Origin: an uncultured Clostridium sp.
Lineage (GTDB): Bacteria > Bacillota > Clostridia > TANB77 > CAG-508
Direction: 5' to 3'
Length of the DNA stretch: 37,153 nucleotides
NCBI GenBank assembly: GCA_946565805.1
Contig: CAMNWO010000017.1
Location: 1-37,153 of the forward strand
Shown here piece after piece: positions 7,835 to 15,852 of this stretch. Numbering within the stretch: position 1 is the first letter of the stretch; every line of letters starts with the position of its first letter. A program made the position numbers and the translations under genes. The notes beneath the pieces are model-generated. The model searched no databases, was not told the DNA's origin, and was given only the letters and a program-made list of their open reading frames with translations.

Positions 7835-9049
7835 TTATTCTTTTATCGCTTCTTCTTTTTCTTTTAAAATTAAATTGGAAACAACCATTCCTATTCCTAA
7901 AAATACAACGATCATTCCTAAAATAGAACCAAACAAAGGAATTAAGCCAATTAGCCATAGAGCAATAGAAGTTGCAATTAACATGCCGAAAACAGCAATT
8001 GTTTTTTCGATTTTCAATTTATGACAAATAATAGTATTTAAAGTAATAGTAAAGACAGATGTACTAATTGCTATTAAAGCGAATAAGGTCATTAATAATA
8101 ATAAACCTAGAGTAGCTGTTGCTCCTAGAATAAAGAAGATAATAGTTAAGATAATGGCAACAATTGGTGATAAAAGACCAAATCCAATAACTGGTAGAAC
8201 TTTCTTTGTAGTTAATAAAGTGGTATTATTTTTTAAGAATTTAGGAGCAAGCCATAGGCATAATAGCCAAATAGCAATAATGGTAACAACGAAAGATACT
8301 AAATCCATAATTTTTTCTTGTACCACATTGGTATCAACTGTTTTTTCTTCTTTAAAAGTTGTTTCTCCTGTAACCGTTCCTTCTGGAATAGTTGATTGTG
8401 TTTTTGCTGAGTAATTTAAATTACCACTAATCATAGCTTTTGTTGTTGGAGTAGTAGTTCCTTCTTGATTATTAGCATCTTCGCTAGAATTTTCTACAAA
8501 ATTAAGAGAAGAACAATCGATATGTGCATCCCTTCCAATGGTACCTAAAATATTTACAGTGTCAGAGCCGATATGAATGTCTCTATAAACATATCCTGTG
8601 ATAGTCGTGTTTTCAGTACCAGCGTATAAATCGTAAACAACACCGTTAATTGTAAGATTTTTAGCAAAAGTAAATAAGTTACTGAAAATATATCCTTGTT
8701 CTCCAACATTAACACTATTTGCACAAATAAAGGCATCTCCACCGATTTGCGAATTAATGGTAACAGTATTGGCAAAAACAAATAAGTTTCCATCTATAAT
8801 GTAATCAATTGTAACATTATCACCTGTTAAATACACATCACTTTTTTTAAAGTTATCTTCTGAAGTAGTGTTAGCTTCAGCATTATCACTAATTGGATTG
8901 ATTGCTTCATTAGAAGCTTTCTCAGATGTTGTAGCATCTGGTGTTGCTAAATTATCAGTTGTTCCATTCTCTGCTTTTACAATAGGAAGAGTAAGAGCTA
9001 GAATAAGAACTGTTAAAATAGCGATCATTTTAAATTTGTTTTTTAACAT
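7835..9049 (-). CDS. Secreted bactofilin-like beta-repeat protein with C-terminal membrane domain
   Basis: 404 residues. An N-terminal signal peptide (cleavage near VKA-EN) and a Thr/Ser/Asn-rich linker lead to a series of short hydrophobic repeats of the polymer-forming/bactofilin type (DYIIDGNLFVFANTV, INSQIGGDAFICANSV). The C-terminal third has four or five transmembrane helices, ending in a charged cytoplasmic tail (LKEKEEAIKE). The layout resembles polymer-forming proteins with a membrane domain found in Clostridia; the function is unknown, probably envelope structure. The start has AGGAGGG upstream. Confident as a gene, moderately so as to family. Confidence 0.82.
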   Translation of the reverse strand: MLKNKFKMIAILTVLILALTLPIVKAENGTTDNLATPDATTSEKASNEAINPISDNAEANTTSEDNFKKSDVYLTGDNVTIDYIIDGNLFVFANTVTINSQIGGDAFICANSVNVGEQGYIFSNLFTFAKNLTINGVVYDLYAGTENTTITGYVYRDIHIGSDTVNILGTIGRDAHIDCSSLNFVENSSEDANNQEGTTTPTTKAMISGNLNYSAKTQSTIPEGTVTGETTFKEEKTVDTNVVQEKIMDLVSFVVTIIAIWLLCLWLAPKFLKNNTTLLTTKKVLPVIGFGLLSPIVAIILTIIFFILGATATLGLLLLMTLFALIAISTSVFTITLNTIICHKLKIEKTIAVFGMLIATSIALWLIGLIPLFGSILGMIVVFLGIGMVVSNLILKEKEEAIKE

Positions 9050-9080
9050 AAAAATCCCTCCTAGAATAAAATATATATCT

Positions 9081-9725
9081 TTATTTTGCTTTTGTCAACT
9101 TGTTATAAGATTTACAAAACAGGTTAACAACACAAGTATCACATTGTGGTTTGCGGGCAATACAGGTATTTCTTCCATGCCATACTAAAATATGATTAAT
9201 ATCTTTTAAACATTCTTTTGGGAAAATTTTAATTAAATCTTGTTCTATTTTTTCTGGTTCTTTCTCTTTGGATAAACCAACTAAATTAGAAATTCTTTTA
9301 GCATGAGTATCTACGGCAATTCCTTCAGCGATACCAAATACTTCTAGCAGAATAACATTGGCACTTTTTCGACCAACACCTGCTAAACTTGTTAATTCTT
9401 CCATGGTTTGAGGAACTTTGCCACCAAAATTTTCTAAGACTTGTTTGGCACATAATTTAATATTTTTAGCTTTATTTTTATAAAAACCGCAAGGATGAAT
9501 GATTTCTTCTAACTCAGGAAGTTCAATTTCGGCAAAATCTTGAATCGTTTTACAACGAGAAAAAAGAGCAGGAGTTGTTTTATTAACTCTTTCGTCTGTA
9601 CATTGAGCAGAAAGCATAACAGCAATGACTAATTCAAATGGTGTTGTAAAATCTAGACTGCAAGTAGCTTCTGGATATCTTTCTTTTAATAATTTGACAA
9701 ATGTAATAGCGTCTTGTTTTTTCAT
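9081..9725 (-). CDS. nth: Endonuclease III
   Basis: Base-excision-repair DNA glycosylase/AP lyase for oxidised pyrimidines, 214 residues. The helix-hairpin-helix LAGVGRKSANVIL carries the catalytic Lys, and VDTHAKRI carries the catalytic Asp. The C-terminal 4Fe-4S cluster motif is complete (C-X6-C-X2-C-X5-C in CIARKPQCDTCVVNLFC). ATG 9725 is chosen because GGAGG sits just upstream; an in-frame ATG four codons earlier lacks one. No in-frame CGG. Confidence 0.95.
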   Translation of the reverse strand: MKKQDAITFVKLLKERYPEATCSLDFTTPFELVIAVMLSAQCTDERVNKTTPALFSRCKTIQDFAEIELPELEEIIHPCGFYKNKAKNIKLCAKQVLENFGGKVPQTMEELTSLAGVGRKSANVILLEVFGIAEGIAVDTHAKRISNLVGLSKEKEPEKIEQDLIKIFPKECLKDINHILVWHGRNTCIARKPQCDTCVVNLFCKSYNKLTKAK

Positions 9726-9898
9726 ATATACCTCCATCTTGTTAAGATAATTTTATTTGATGCTATTATAACACAAATAAAATAAAAATGAAAATTTAGA
9801 AAAAATATAAAGTAATGTATTTTATAAATCAACATAAAAAGGAACCAATAATCAGTAAAAATAATATAATATACAAAAACAGTGGAGGTAATAATAGT

Positions 9899-10048
9899 AT
9901 GTTAAAATTATTTAGAAAAACACTAGCAATCTGTCTAATTGGCTTTGGACTAGGAATTTTATTGGTATTGTTACTTCCAATAACAGGTTGGTTGTTTATG
10001 ATAGGAATTATTGTTATTGCGGTTGGATTTATGTGGCTAGCTTGTTAA
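9899..10048 (+). CDS. Small membrane protein (49 aa)
   Basis: A 49-residue protein with a short basic N-terminus (MLKLFRK) and two closely spaced hydrophobic helices separated by a Pro/Gly turn (LLPITGW). GGAGG lies upstream of the ATG. It is followed 21 nt later by spoVM. No known motif. The location suggests a sporulation or membrane role, but that is inference. Confidence 0.65.
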   Translation: MLKLFRKTLAICLIGFGLGILLVLLLPITGWLFMIGIIVIAVGFMWLAC

Positions 10049-10069
10049 GAAAAAAGGAGGGAGATACAT

Positions 10070-10144
10070 ATGACAGTTGTCGTAAAAAAAGTACCAAAAT
10101 TTTTAAGGGGATTTGTAAAATTAATATTTGGAATTAAAGATTAA
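10070..10144 (+). CDS. spoVM: Stage V sporulation protein M (24 aa)
   Basis: A tiny ORF with a strong AAGGAGGG ribosome binding site 7 nt upstream. The product contains KKVPKFLRGFVKLIFG, closely resembling Bacillus SpoVM around its LPKFLGGIVR segment. SpoVM is an amphipathic helix that recognises the convex forespore membrane and anchors SpoIVA for coat assembly. The central Pro and the Lys/Arg faces are kept. Position supports it: in Bacillus spoVM follows prpC-prkC-rsgA-rpe and lies next to rpmB, as here. This gene is the clearest evidence that the organism sporulates. Confidence 0.88.
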   Translation: MTVVVKKVPKFLRGFVKLIFGIKD

Positions 10145-10160
10145 TTTCAAACGATTGACA

Positions 10161-10280
10161 ATTGGGTGAGACAAGGGGGACACTCCTTTTATGTCTCATT
10201 TAAAGTTAATAAAATATTGATTGCAATAATGAAAAATCAAATGAGACATTAAAGGAGTGTCCCCCTTGTCTCATCCAATT
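10161..10280. repeat. Long palindromic intergenic repeat, copy 1
   Basis: Near-perfect inverted repeat with arms of about 41 bp (10161-10201 and 10238-10280) containing GAGACAAGGGGGACACTCC and its complement. The spacer is about 36 bp. The same arms and spacer recur in opposite orientation at 17854-18003. No ORF, so it is a non-autonomous REP/MITE-like element. The GGGGGACAC core resembles repeats mobilised by Y1 (RAYT) transposases; that link is inference. Confidence 0.85.
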
Positions 10281-10288
10281 AGACACAA

Positions 10289-10313
10289 AAAAAGAGCTTC
10301 TTTAGGCTCTTTT
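10289..10313 (-). terminator. Terminator overlapping the rpmB stop codon
   Basis: On the minus strand, AAAGAGCC..GGCTCTTT-type stem with a T run. The TAA of rpmB lies at the start of the loop. Confidence 0.8.
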
Positions 10314-10499
10314 TACTTTACCATCTTTTAAACATTTTGCACATACATAAATTCTTTTAGATTCTCCGTTCATATCAACTTTTACTCTTCTTAAGTTTGG
10401 TTTCCATGTACGTGGAGCTCTTTTACTGATATGAGAACGAGTAATACTAAGTTTATTTCCATGACTTGCTGTTTTTTGACAAATTTCACATACTGCCAT
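10302..10499 (-). CDS. rpmB: 50S ribosomal protein L28
   Basis: 65-residue L28 with the typical opening MAVCEICQK, the middle RAPRTWKPNLRRV and a C-terminal CAKCLK. The four cysteines suggest the zinc-binding (C+) form. ATG 10499 follows AGGAGGTG; the ORF extends 4 codons further upstream without a better start. It lies on the opposite strand next to spoVM. Confidence 0.95.
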   Translation of the reverse strand: MAVCEICQKTASHGNKLSITRSHISKRAPRTWKPNLRRVKVDMNGESKRIYVCAKCLKDGKVKRA

Positions 10500-10603
10500 T
10501 CTTAATTGCACCTCCTAAATCTTCTTAAATAAATTGACTAATAACAAGTTTAACACAAAAGCAAAAAAAAAACAAGTATTTTTTGAAAAATATCAAAAAT
10601 TCC

Positions 10604-10631
10604 TTGCATAATAGGAAAAATGTGGTATAAT
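10604..10631 (+). promoter_or_regulatory. Promoter of tig
   Basis: TTGCAT (10604-10609), 16-bp spacer, TATAAT (10626-10631), about 40 nt before the trigger factor start. Confidence 0.65.
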
Positions 10632-10670
10632 ATATAAGCTTAGTGATTAATAAGAAAGGATTTGAAAAGA

Positions 10671-11957
10671 ATGAATTGTAAAGTAGAAGAAACCAAAAAC
10701 GCAAATGAAGTAAAATTAGAAATAACAGTTGATGCTGAAAAATTTGAAGAGGCTATCAAAAAAGTATATTTTAAAAGTGCAAAATACTTCAATATACCAG
10801 GATTTAGAAAAGGAAAAGCGCCAATGCAAATGGTAGAAAAGTACTATGGAAAAGAAATTTTCTATGAAGATGCTTTTAATGAAGTAGCAGGAGATGCTAT
10901 GGAAGAGGCTGTAAAAGAGAACAAATTAGAAGTAGTAAGCAGACCAGATATTGAAGTAACACAAATCGAAAAAGGAAAAGACTTAATTTTCACAGCTGTT
11001 ATGCAAACAAAACCAGAAGCAAAATTAGGAAAATATAAAGGTATAGAAATCAAAAAAATTGAGTATAATGTATCAGATGAAGATGTCGAACACGAATTAG
11101 GACATATGCAAGAACATAACGCAAGAATTGTTTCTATTGAAGATAGACCAGTAGAAAGCGGAGACATTGCAACTATCGACTTTGAAGGATTTGTAGATGG
11201 AAAAGCTTTTGATGGAGGAAAAGCAGAAGGACACGACTTAGAAATAGGAAGTAATACATTTATTCCAGGATTTGAAGACCAAGTAATTGGAATGAAAATT
11301 GATGAAGAAAGAGACATTCAGGTAAAATTCCCAGATGAATATTTCTCAAAAGAATTAGCAGGAAAAGATGCGACCTTTAAGGTAAAAGTACATGAAATCA
11401 AGAAAAAAGAGTTACCTAAATTAGATGATGAATTTGCAAAAGACGTAAGTGAATTTGATACTTTAAAAGAATTAAAAGAAGACATCAAACAAAAACAACA
11501 AAAACAAAATGATGATAAAGCAAAATATGAAACACAAGAAGCGGTAATGAAAGCTGTTTGTGAGAATGTAGAAGTAGAAATTCCATCTGGAATGATAGAA
11601 CTAGAAACAGAAAATATGTTAAAAGATATTGAACAAAGATTATCTTATCAAGGTTTAAAATTAGAACAATATCTTCAAATGATGGGAAAAAACGAAGAAG
11701 ATATGAAAAAAGAATATCAACCTCAAGCAATTGAAGGAATCAAATCAAGATTAACCTTAGAAGCAGTTATCAAAGCTGAAAAGATAGAAGCAACAGATGA
11801 AGAAGTAGATGAGAAATTAAAAGAAATGGCTAAAAACTATGGAAAAGAAAATGACGAAGAATTCTTAAAAAATGAAAATGTAAGAAACTACTTAAAAGAA
11901 GGATTAACATCAGAAAAAGCCATGGATTTCTTAGTAAAAAATGCAAAAATAAAATAA
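10671..11957 (+). CDS. tig: Trigger factor, ribosome-associated chaperone/PPIase
   Basis: About 428 residues, the normal trigger factor length. The N-terminal ribosome-binding domain includes the signature GFRKGKAP, a central FKBP-type PPIase domain begins near GDIATIDFEGFVDG, and a helical C-terminal chaperone domain ends LVKNAKIK. ATG 10671 is preferred; an in-frame TTG lies three codons upstream, immediately after AAAGGA, and is too close to it. It is followed by clpP and clpX, the usual tig-clpP-clpX order. No in-frame CGG. Confidence 0.96.
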   Translation: MNCKVEETKNANEVKLEITVDAEKFEEAIKKVYFKSAKYFNIPGFRKGKAPMQMVEKYYGKEIFYEDAFNEVAGDAMEEAVKENKLEVVSRPDIEVTQIEKGKDLIFTAVMQTKPEAKLGKYKGIEIKKIEYNVSDEDVEHELGHMQEHNARIVSIEDRPVESGDIATIDFEGFVDGKAFDGGKAEGHDLEIGSNTFIPGFEDQVIGMKIDEERDIQVKFPDEYFSKELAGKDATFKVKVHEIKKKELPKLDDEFAKDVSEFDTLKELKEDIKQKQQKQNDDKAKYETQEAVMKAVCENVEVEIPSGMIELETENMLKDIEQRLSYQGLKLEQYLQMMGKNEEDMKKEYQPQAIEGIKSRLTLEAVIKAEKIEATDEEVDEKLKEMAKNYGKENDEEFLKNENVRNYLKEGLTSEKAMDFLVKNAKIK

Positions 11958-11966
11958 TAAAAGCAG

Positions 11967-12018
11967 AAAGGTTTGGGGTATAAAATTAACAAATTAAATT
12001 TTTACTCAAACCTTTTGA
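11967..12018 (+). terminator. Terminator-like hairpin after tig
   Basis: Stem AAAGGTTTG (11967-11975) with CAAACCTTT (12009-12017), large AT-rich loop, short T run. Likely reduces read-through into clpP. Confidence 0.55.
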
Positions 12019-12123
12019 TGTTTTTTGGGACGGAGTCAAAAAACATCGCCAATCATTTTGAAATTAATTAATAAAAACGAAAGGATAAAAACGATGTTTT
12101 TTGACTCCGTCCCAAAAAACATC
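12019..12123. repeat. Perfect 32-bp inverted repeat, each arm itself palindromic, in the clpP leader
   Basis: Arms at 12019-12050 and 12092-12123 are perfect reverse complements, with a 41-nt AT-rich spacer. Each arm is also a hairpin (GATGTTTTTT...AAAAAACATC around a GGGACGGAGTC core). It ends 3 nt before the AAAGGAGG of clpP, so the transcript leader can fold either as two small hairpins or as one long one. Confidence 0.9.
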
Positions 12124-12137
12124 AAAGGAGGAAAATT

Positions 12138-12743
12138 ATGTTAGAGAGAAACAGTTTAGTACCTTATGTAGTAGAACAAACTAGTAAAGGAGAAAGATCA
12201 TACGATATTTTTTCAAGATTATTAAAAGATAGAATTATATTTTTAGGAGAAGATGTAAATCCAACCACATCTGCTCTAATTATTGCACAATTATTATTTT
12301 TAGAATCAGAAGATCCAGATAAAGATATCAATTTATATATTAATTCACCAGGGGGATCTATTACTGATGGGATGGGAATTATTGATACCATGAATTACAT
12401 CAAATGTCCAGTATCTACAATTTGTGTGGGAATGGCAGCAAGCATGGGAGCAGCACTTTTAGCTGCTGGTGAAAAAGGAAAAAGATTTGCAACACCAAAT
12501 GCAGAAATTTTAATTCACCAACCGCTAATCGGTGGTGGTGGAATTTCAGGGCAAGCCACAGAAGTTAAAATTCATGCAGACCATTTAGTAAAAACAAGAG
12601 ATAAATTAAATAAATTCTTGAGCGATAGAACGGGTCAAAGTATTGAAACAATTCAAAAAGATACCGAAAGAGATAACTATATGACAGCGGAAGAAGCTTT
12701 GAAGTATGGGCTAATAGATGGTATTATGGATAAAAGAGGATAA
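12138..12743 (+). CDS. clpP: ATP-dependent Clp protease proteolytic subunit
   Basis: 201-residue ClpP serine peptidase. Visible are the conserved [10 protein letters not shown] loop, [14 protein letters not shown] with the catalytic Ser, and [16 protein letters not shown] with the catalytic His. The N-terminus ([26 protein letters not shown]) is canonical. GGAGG precedes the ATG. clpX follows 23 nt later, so they are co-transcribed and form the ClpXP protease. Confidence 0.97.
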   Translation: MLERNSLVPYVVEQTSKGERSYDIFSRLLKDRIIFLGEDVNPTTSALIIAQLLFLESEDPDKDINLYINSPGGSITDGMGIIDTMNYIKCPVSTICVGMAASMGAALLAAGEKGKRFATPNAEILIHQPLIGGGGISGQATEVKIHADHLVKTRDKLNKFLSDRTGQSIETIQKDTERDNYMTAEEALKYGLIDGIMDKRG

Positions 12744-12766
12744 AATGAAAAGGGAGAAAGTAAAAG

Positions 12767-14092
12767 ATGGCAAAAAATGATACACCGAAAAGTGTAAGAT
12801 GCTCTTTTTGTGGAAAAGCACAAGAGAATGTAAAGAAAATAGTAGCTGGACCAGGCGTATACATTTGTGATGAATGTGTAGAACTTTGTAACAGTATCAT
12901 AGAAACAGAAGTATATGAAGATGAAAAAGCGGGTTACACATTAAATGAGCTAAAGGATATTCCAAGTCCAAAACAAATAAAACAAGTATTAGATGATTAT
13001 GTAATTGGTCAAGAAGAAGCAAAAAAAACCTTATCAGTAGCAGTATACAATCATTATAAAAGAGTAGCGCATGAAGAAAATGCTGATAAAGACGATGTGG
13101 AAATTCAAAAAAGTAATATATTATTATTAGGACCAACAGGTTGTGGAAAAACATTATTAGCAAGAACACTAGCTAAAATATTAAATGTACCATTTGCAAT
13201 CGCAGATGCTACCACATTAACAGAAGCTGGATATGTTGGAGAAGATGTAGAAAATATTTTATTAAAATTAATTCAAGCAGCAGATGGAGATATTCAAAAA
13301 GCAGAAAAAGGAATTATCTATATTGATGAAATTGATAAAATAACAAGAAAATCAGAAAATCCATCTATCACAAGAGATGTAAGTGGAGAAGGCGTACAAC
13401 AGGCGTTATTAAAAATTATTGAAGGAACTATTGCATCTGTACCACCACAAGGAGGAAGAAAACATCCAAACCAAGAATTAATTCAAATTAATACAGAGAA
13501 CATATTAATTATATGTGGAGGAGCTTTTGAAGGTTTAGAAGATATCATAAAAAATAGGACAGGAGAAAAAGCGATTGGATTTGGAAGTCAAATCAAAAGC
13601 AAAAAAGAAATTAAGCAATATGAAATTTTTCAAGAATTATTACCACAAGATTTATTAAAATTTGGTTTAATTCCAGAATTTATAGGAAGATTACCAATTA
13701 TAGCAACTTTAAAAGAATTAGATAAAGAAGCTTTAGTAAAAATATTGGTAGAACCTAAAAATGCACTAATTAAGCAATACCAAAAATTATTCCAAATTGA
13801 TGATGTGGAATTGATTTTCGAACAAGAAGCAATAGAAGCTATTGTTGACAAAGCAATTGAAAGAAAGACTGGGGCAAGAGGGCTACGTTCTATCATTGAA
13901 GAAATCATGAGAGATATTATGTATGAAATACCATCTAACCCTAATATTGAGAAATGTACAGTAACCAAAGATACTGTTTTAAGTGGAGCAGAACCCCAAA
14001 CAGTTATTAATGAGCAAAAAATAGTACGTAAACCAGTGGCAAAGAAGAAAAGGCAAGTGCCAGAAAACCAAAATGAAAAAGAAACAGCTTAG
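12767..14092 (+). CDS. clpX: ATP-dependent Clp protease ATP-binding subunit ClpX
   Basis: 441-residue AAA+ unfoldase. The N-terminal C4 zinc-binding domain is intact (CSFCGK ... CDECVELC), followed by Walker A GPTGCGKT, Walker [10 protein letters not shown], the pore loop GYVGED, and the sensor region ending [10 protein letters not shown]. It delivers substrates to ClpP encoded just upstream. The C-terminal tail ([16 protein letters not shown]) is charged and its stop lies within the terminator hairpin. Confidence 0.97.
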   Translation: MAKNDTPKSVRCSFCGKAQENVKKIVAGPGVYICDECVELCNSIIETEVYEDEKAGYTLNELKDIPSPKQIKQVLDDYVIGQEEAKKTLSVAVYNHYKRVAHEENADKDDVEIQKSNILLLGPTGCGKTLLARTLAKILNVPFAIADATTLTEAGYVGEDVENILLKLIQAADGDIQKAEKGIIYIDEIDKITRKSENPSITRDVSGEGVQQALLKIIEGTIASVPPQGGRKHPNQELIQINTENILIICGGAFEGLEDIIKNRTGEKAIGFGSQIKSKKEIKQYEIFQELLPQDLLKFGLIPEFIGRLPIIATLKELDKEALVKILVEPKNALIKQYQKLFQIDDVELIFEQEAIEAIVDKAIERKTGARGLRSIIEEIMRDIMYEIPSNPNIEKCTVTKDTVLSGAEPQTVINEQKIVRKPVAKKKRQVPENQNEKETA

Positions 14093-14107
14093 AAACTGTT
14101 TCTTTTT
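14077..14107 (+). terminator. Terminator overlapping the clpX stop
   Basis: Stem AAAAGAAACAG with CTGTTTCTTTT around an 8-nt loop containing the TAG stop; followed by T residues. Confidence 0.85.
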
Positions 14108-14121
14108 TGTATATAAAGATA

Positions 14122-14472
14122 TTAATAACCAGACAAAATTCCATTACTTGTACCAAGCATAGTAATAATAATAGAAAAAATGAAAGCTGTTGCGAAAATT
14201 ACTACAAATTGAACTAAAAAGGATAAACCAAAAAACTTCCAAAAAGAATTGCTAGAACGTTCATAAACTTTGTAGTAAATAAATACGACAATAGCTGATA
14301 TGATAGCATACATAATTAAAGCCATAAAAAATACAGAAAACCCATTTTGGATAACCGCAAATAAAACATAAATTCCAGTATAAATTGCCCAAGTTATTTT
14401 ATATTCGAACCTTTCACAACATTTGTACATAATAAATACTGATATAATAGATTCTATTATAGATAATAGCAT
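14122..14472 (-). CDS. Small polytopic membrane protein (116 aa), unknown
   Basis: No recognised family. Four hydrophobic helices can be seen (about residues 2-16, 27-50, 52-72 and 82-107), with a basic/aromatic cytoplasmic-type loop (YYKVYERSSNSFWKFF). AAAGGGGG lies upstream of ATG 14472. It stands alone between clpX and the amidase gene, convergent with clpX. Confidence 0.65.
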   Translation of the reverse strand: MLLSIIESIISVFIMYKCCERFEYKITWAIYTGIYVLFAVIQNGFSVFFMALIMYAIISAIVVFIYYKVYERSSNSFWKFFGLSFLVQFVVIFATAFIFSIIITMLGTSNGILSGY

Positions 14473-14574
14473 ATTAATATCCCCCTTTCTTTTGTTTACT
14501 TTATCAAATCATAAGTAAGAAAAAAAGTTAAGAAAAATTAGAAAAAGCATATAGTTTATAAGGGAGGATATGAT

Positions 14575-15069
14575 ATGAAATACAAAAAATATGATAGACT
14601 AGAGACAATAGAATATGCTAAAAAATGGGCTCTAGCAAGGAATTCGCAATATTATAATTTTGATAATGTAGGGGGAGATTGTACTAGTTTTGCATCCCAA
14701 TGTATCTATGCAGGTTGTAAAGTTATGAATTACACTAAAGATTATGGGTGGTATTATAACAATGGAAATAGCAAATCACCATCTTGGAGTGGTGTTGAAT
14801 ATTTGTATCAATTTTTAATAAACAATAAAGGTATAGGACCACAAGCCATTCAAACCACACAAAATAAGATAGAGATAGGAGATATTGCACAATTATCGTT
14901 TGATGGGAAAAAGTTTGAACATACATTGGTAATTGTCAAAATAGAAAATAAATTTACTTTAAGAGGCATTAAAATTGCCTCTCATACATTTGATAGCTTT
15001 GAAAAGTCAATTTCGGAATATACATTTCAAGAAATTAGATGGTTACACATAGAAAGAGTAGGGATTTAA
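14575..15069 (+). CDS. Putative amidase-domain protein
   Basis: 164 residues. YAKKWALARNSQYYNFDNVGGDCTSFASQC matches in outline the cysteine-peptidase-like amidase domain (N-terminal A-K-WA-RN, then GGDCTNFVSQ), with the probable catalytic Cys in GGDC and a His in FEHTLVIV. The family is usually secreted and linked to cell wall or spore hydrolysis, but no signal peptide is present here. It has its own AGGGAGG site and a terminator directly after. (The N-terminal motif quoted here is described from positions 14623-14706.). Confidence 0.75.
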   Translation: MKYKKYDRLETIEYAKKWALARNSQYYNFDNVGGDCTSFASQCIYAGCKVMNYTKDYGWYYNNGNSKSPSWSGVEYLYQFLINNKGIGPQAIQTTQNKIEIGDIAQLSFDGKKFEHTLVIVKIENKFTLRGIKIASHTFDSFEKSISEYTFQEIRWLHIERVGI

Positions 15070-15097
15070 GAGAAAATTAATTTTTTCTCTATTTTTT
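15069..15097 (+). terminator. Terminator after the amidase gene
   Basis: AGAGAAAA (15069-15076) pairs with TTTTCTCT (15083-15090), followed by six T. Confidence 0.8.
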
Positions 15098-15150
15098 ATT
15101 CATAAAATATATGCTATACTATATGAGAAAAGGAAAGGGATGAAAATGAA

Positions 15151-15852
15151 ATGTATAATATATTAGTAGTAGATGATGATAAAGAAATTGTAGGAGCAAT
15201 TGAAATCTATTTAAAAAAAGAAGGATATCATATTATAAAAGCTTATAATGGAAATCAAGCATTAAAAATGATACGAGAAAATGAAATCCATCTTGTAATA
15301 TTAGATATTATGATGCCAGAAAAAGACGGAATAGAAACATTAGAAGAAATAAGAAAAGACAAAAGTATACCAGTGATTTTGTTATCGGCAAAATCAGAAG
15401 ATTATGACAAAATTGGAGGATTAAACTCTGGAGCAGATGATTATATCACCAAACCTTTTAATCCACTTGAGTTAATAGCAAGAGTTAATTCAAATTTAAG
15501 AAGATATGTGAAACTAGGAGCGTTAGCCAATAAGAACAATAATAACAAAGTGTATCAGACAGGTGGTCTAGAAATTAATGACGAAACTAAAAAAGTAACA
15601 GTAGATGGAAAAGAAGTAAAACTAACAGCTACAGAATACAATATTTTAAAATTTTTATTAGAAAACAAAGGAAAAGTATATTCCATTCCTGAAATCTATG
15701 AAAATGTGTGGAAAGAAGAAGGTTTTGGAGCGGAGAATATTATAGCAGTACACATTAGACATATAAGAGAAAAAATAGAAATCAATCCCAAAGACCCCCA
15801 ATATTTAAAAGTAATATGGGGAGTAGGTTATAAGATAGAGGAGGAAAAGTAA
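15151..15852 (+). CDS. OmpR/PhoB-family response regulator
   Basis: 233 residues. The receiver domain has the acidic pocket (VVDDDKEI), the phosphoacceptor Asp52 in LVILDIMMPEKDG, and LLSAKSED and KPFNPLEL. The C-terminal winged-helix DNA-binding domain has LTATEYNILKFLLENKG and IRHIREKIE. It resembles VanR/PhoP-like regulators. Its stop codon abuts the start of the kinase gene, so the pair is co-translated. Target genes cannot be told from sequence. Confidence 0.93.
   Translation: MYNILVVDDDKEIVGAIEIYLKKEGYHIIKAYNGNQALKMIRENEIHLVILDIMMPEKDGIETLEEIRKDKSIPVILLSAKSEDYDKIGGLNSGADDYITKPFNPLELIARVNSNLRRYVKLGALANKNNNNKVYQTGGLEINDETKKVTVDGKEVKLTATEYNILKFLLENKGKVYSIPEIYENVWKEEGFGAENIIAVHIRHIREKIEINPKDPQYLKVIWGVGYKIEEEK

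Noticed and set aside
7835..9049. Plus-strand ORFs opposite the envelope protein
   Set aside because: Antisense shadows without ribosome sites; the minus-strand protein has a signal peptide, repeats and helices.
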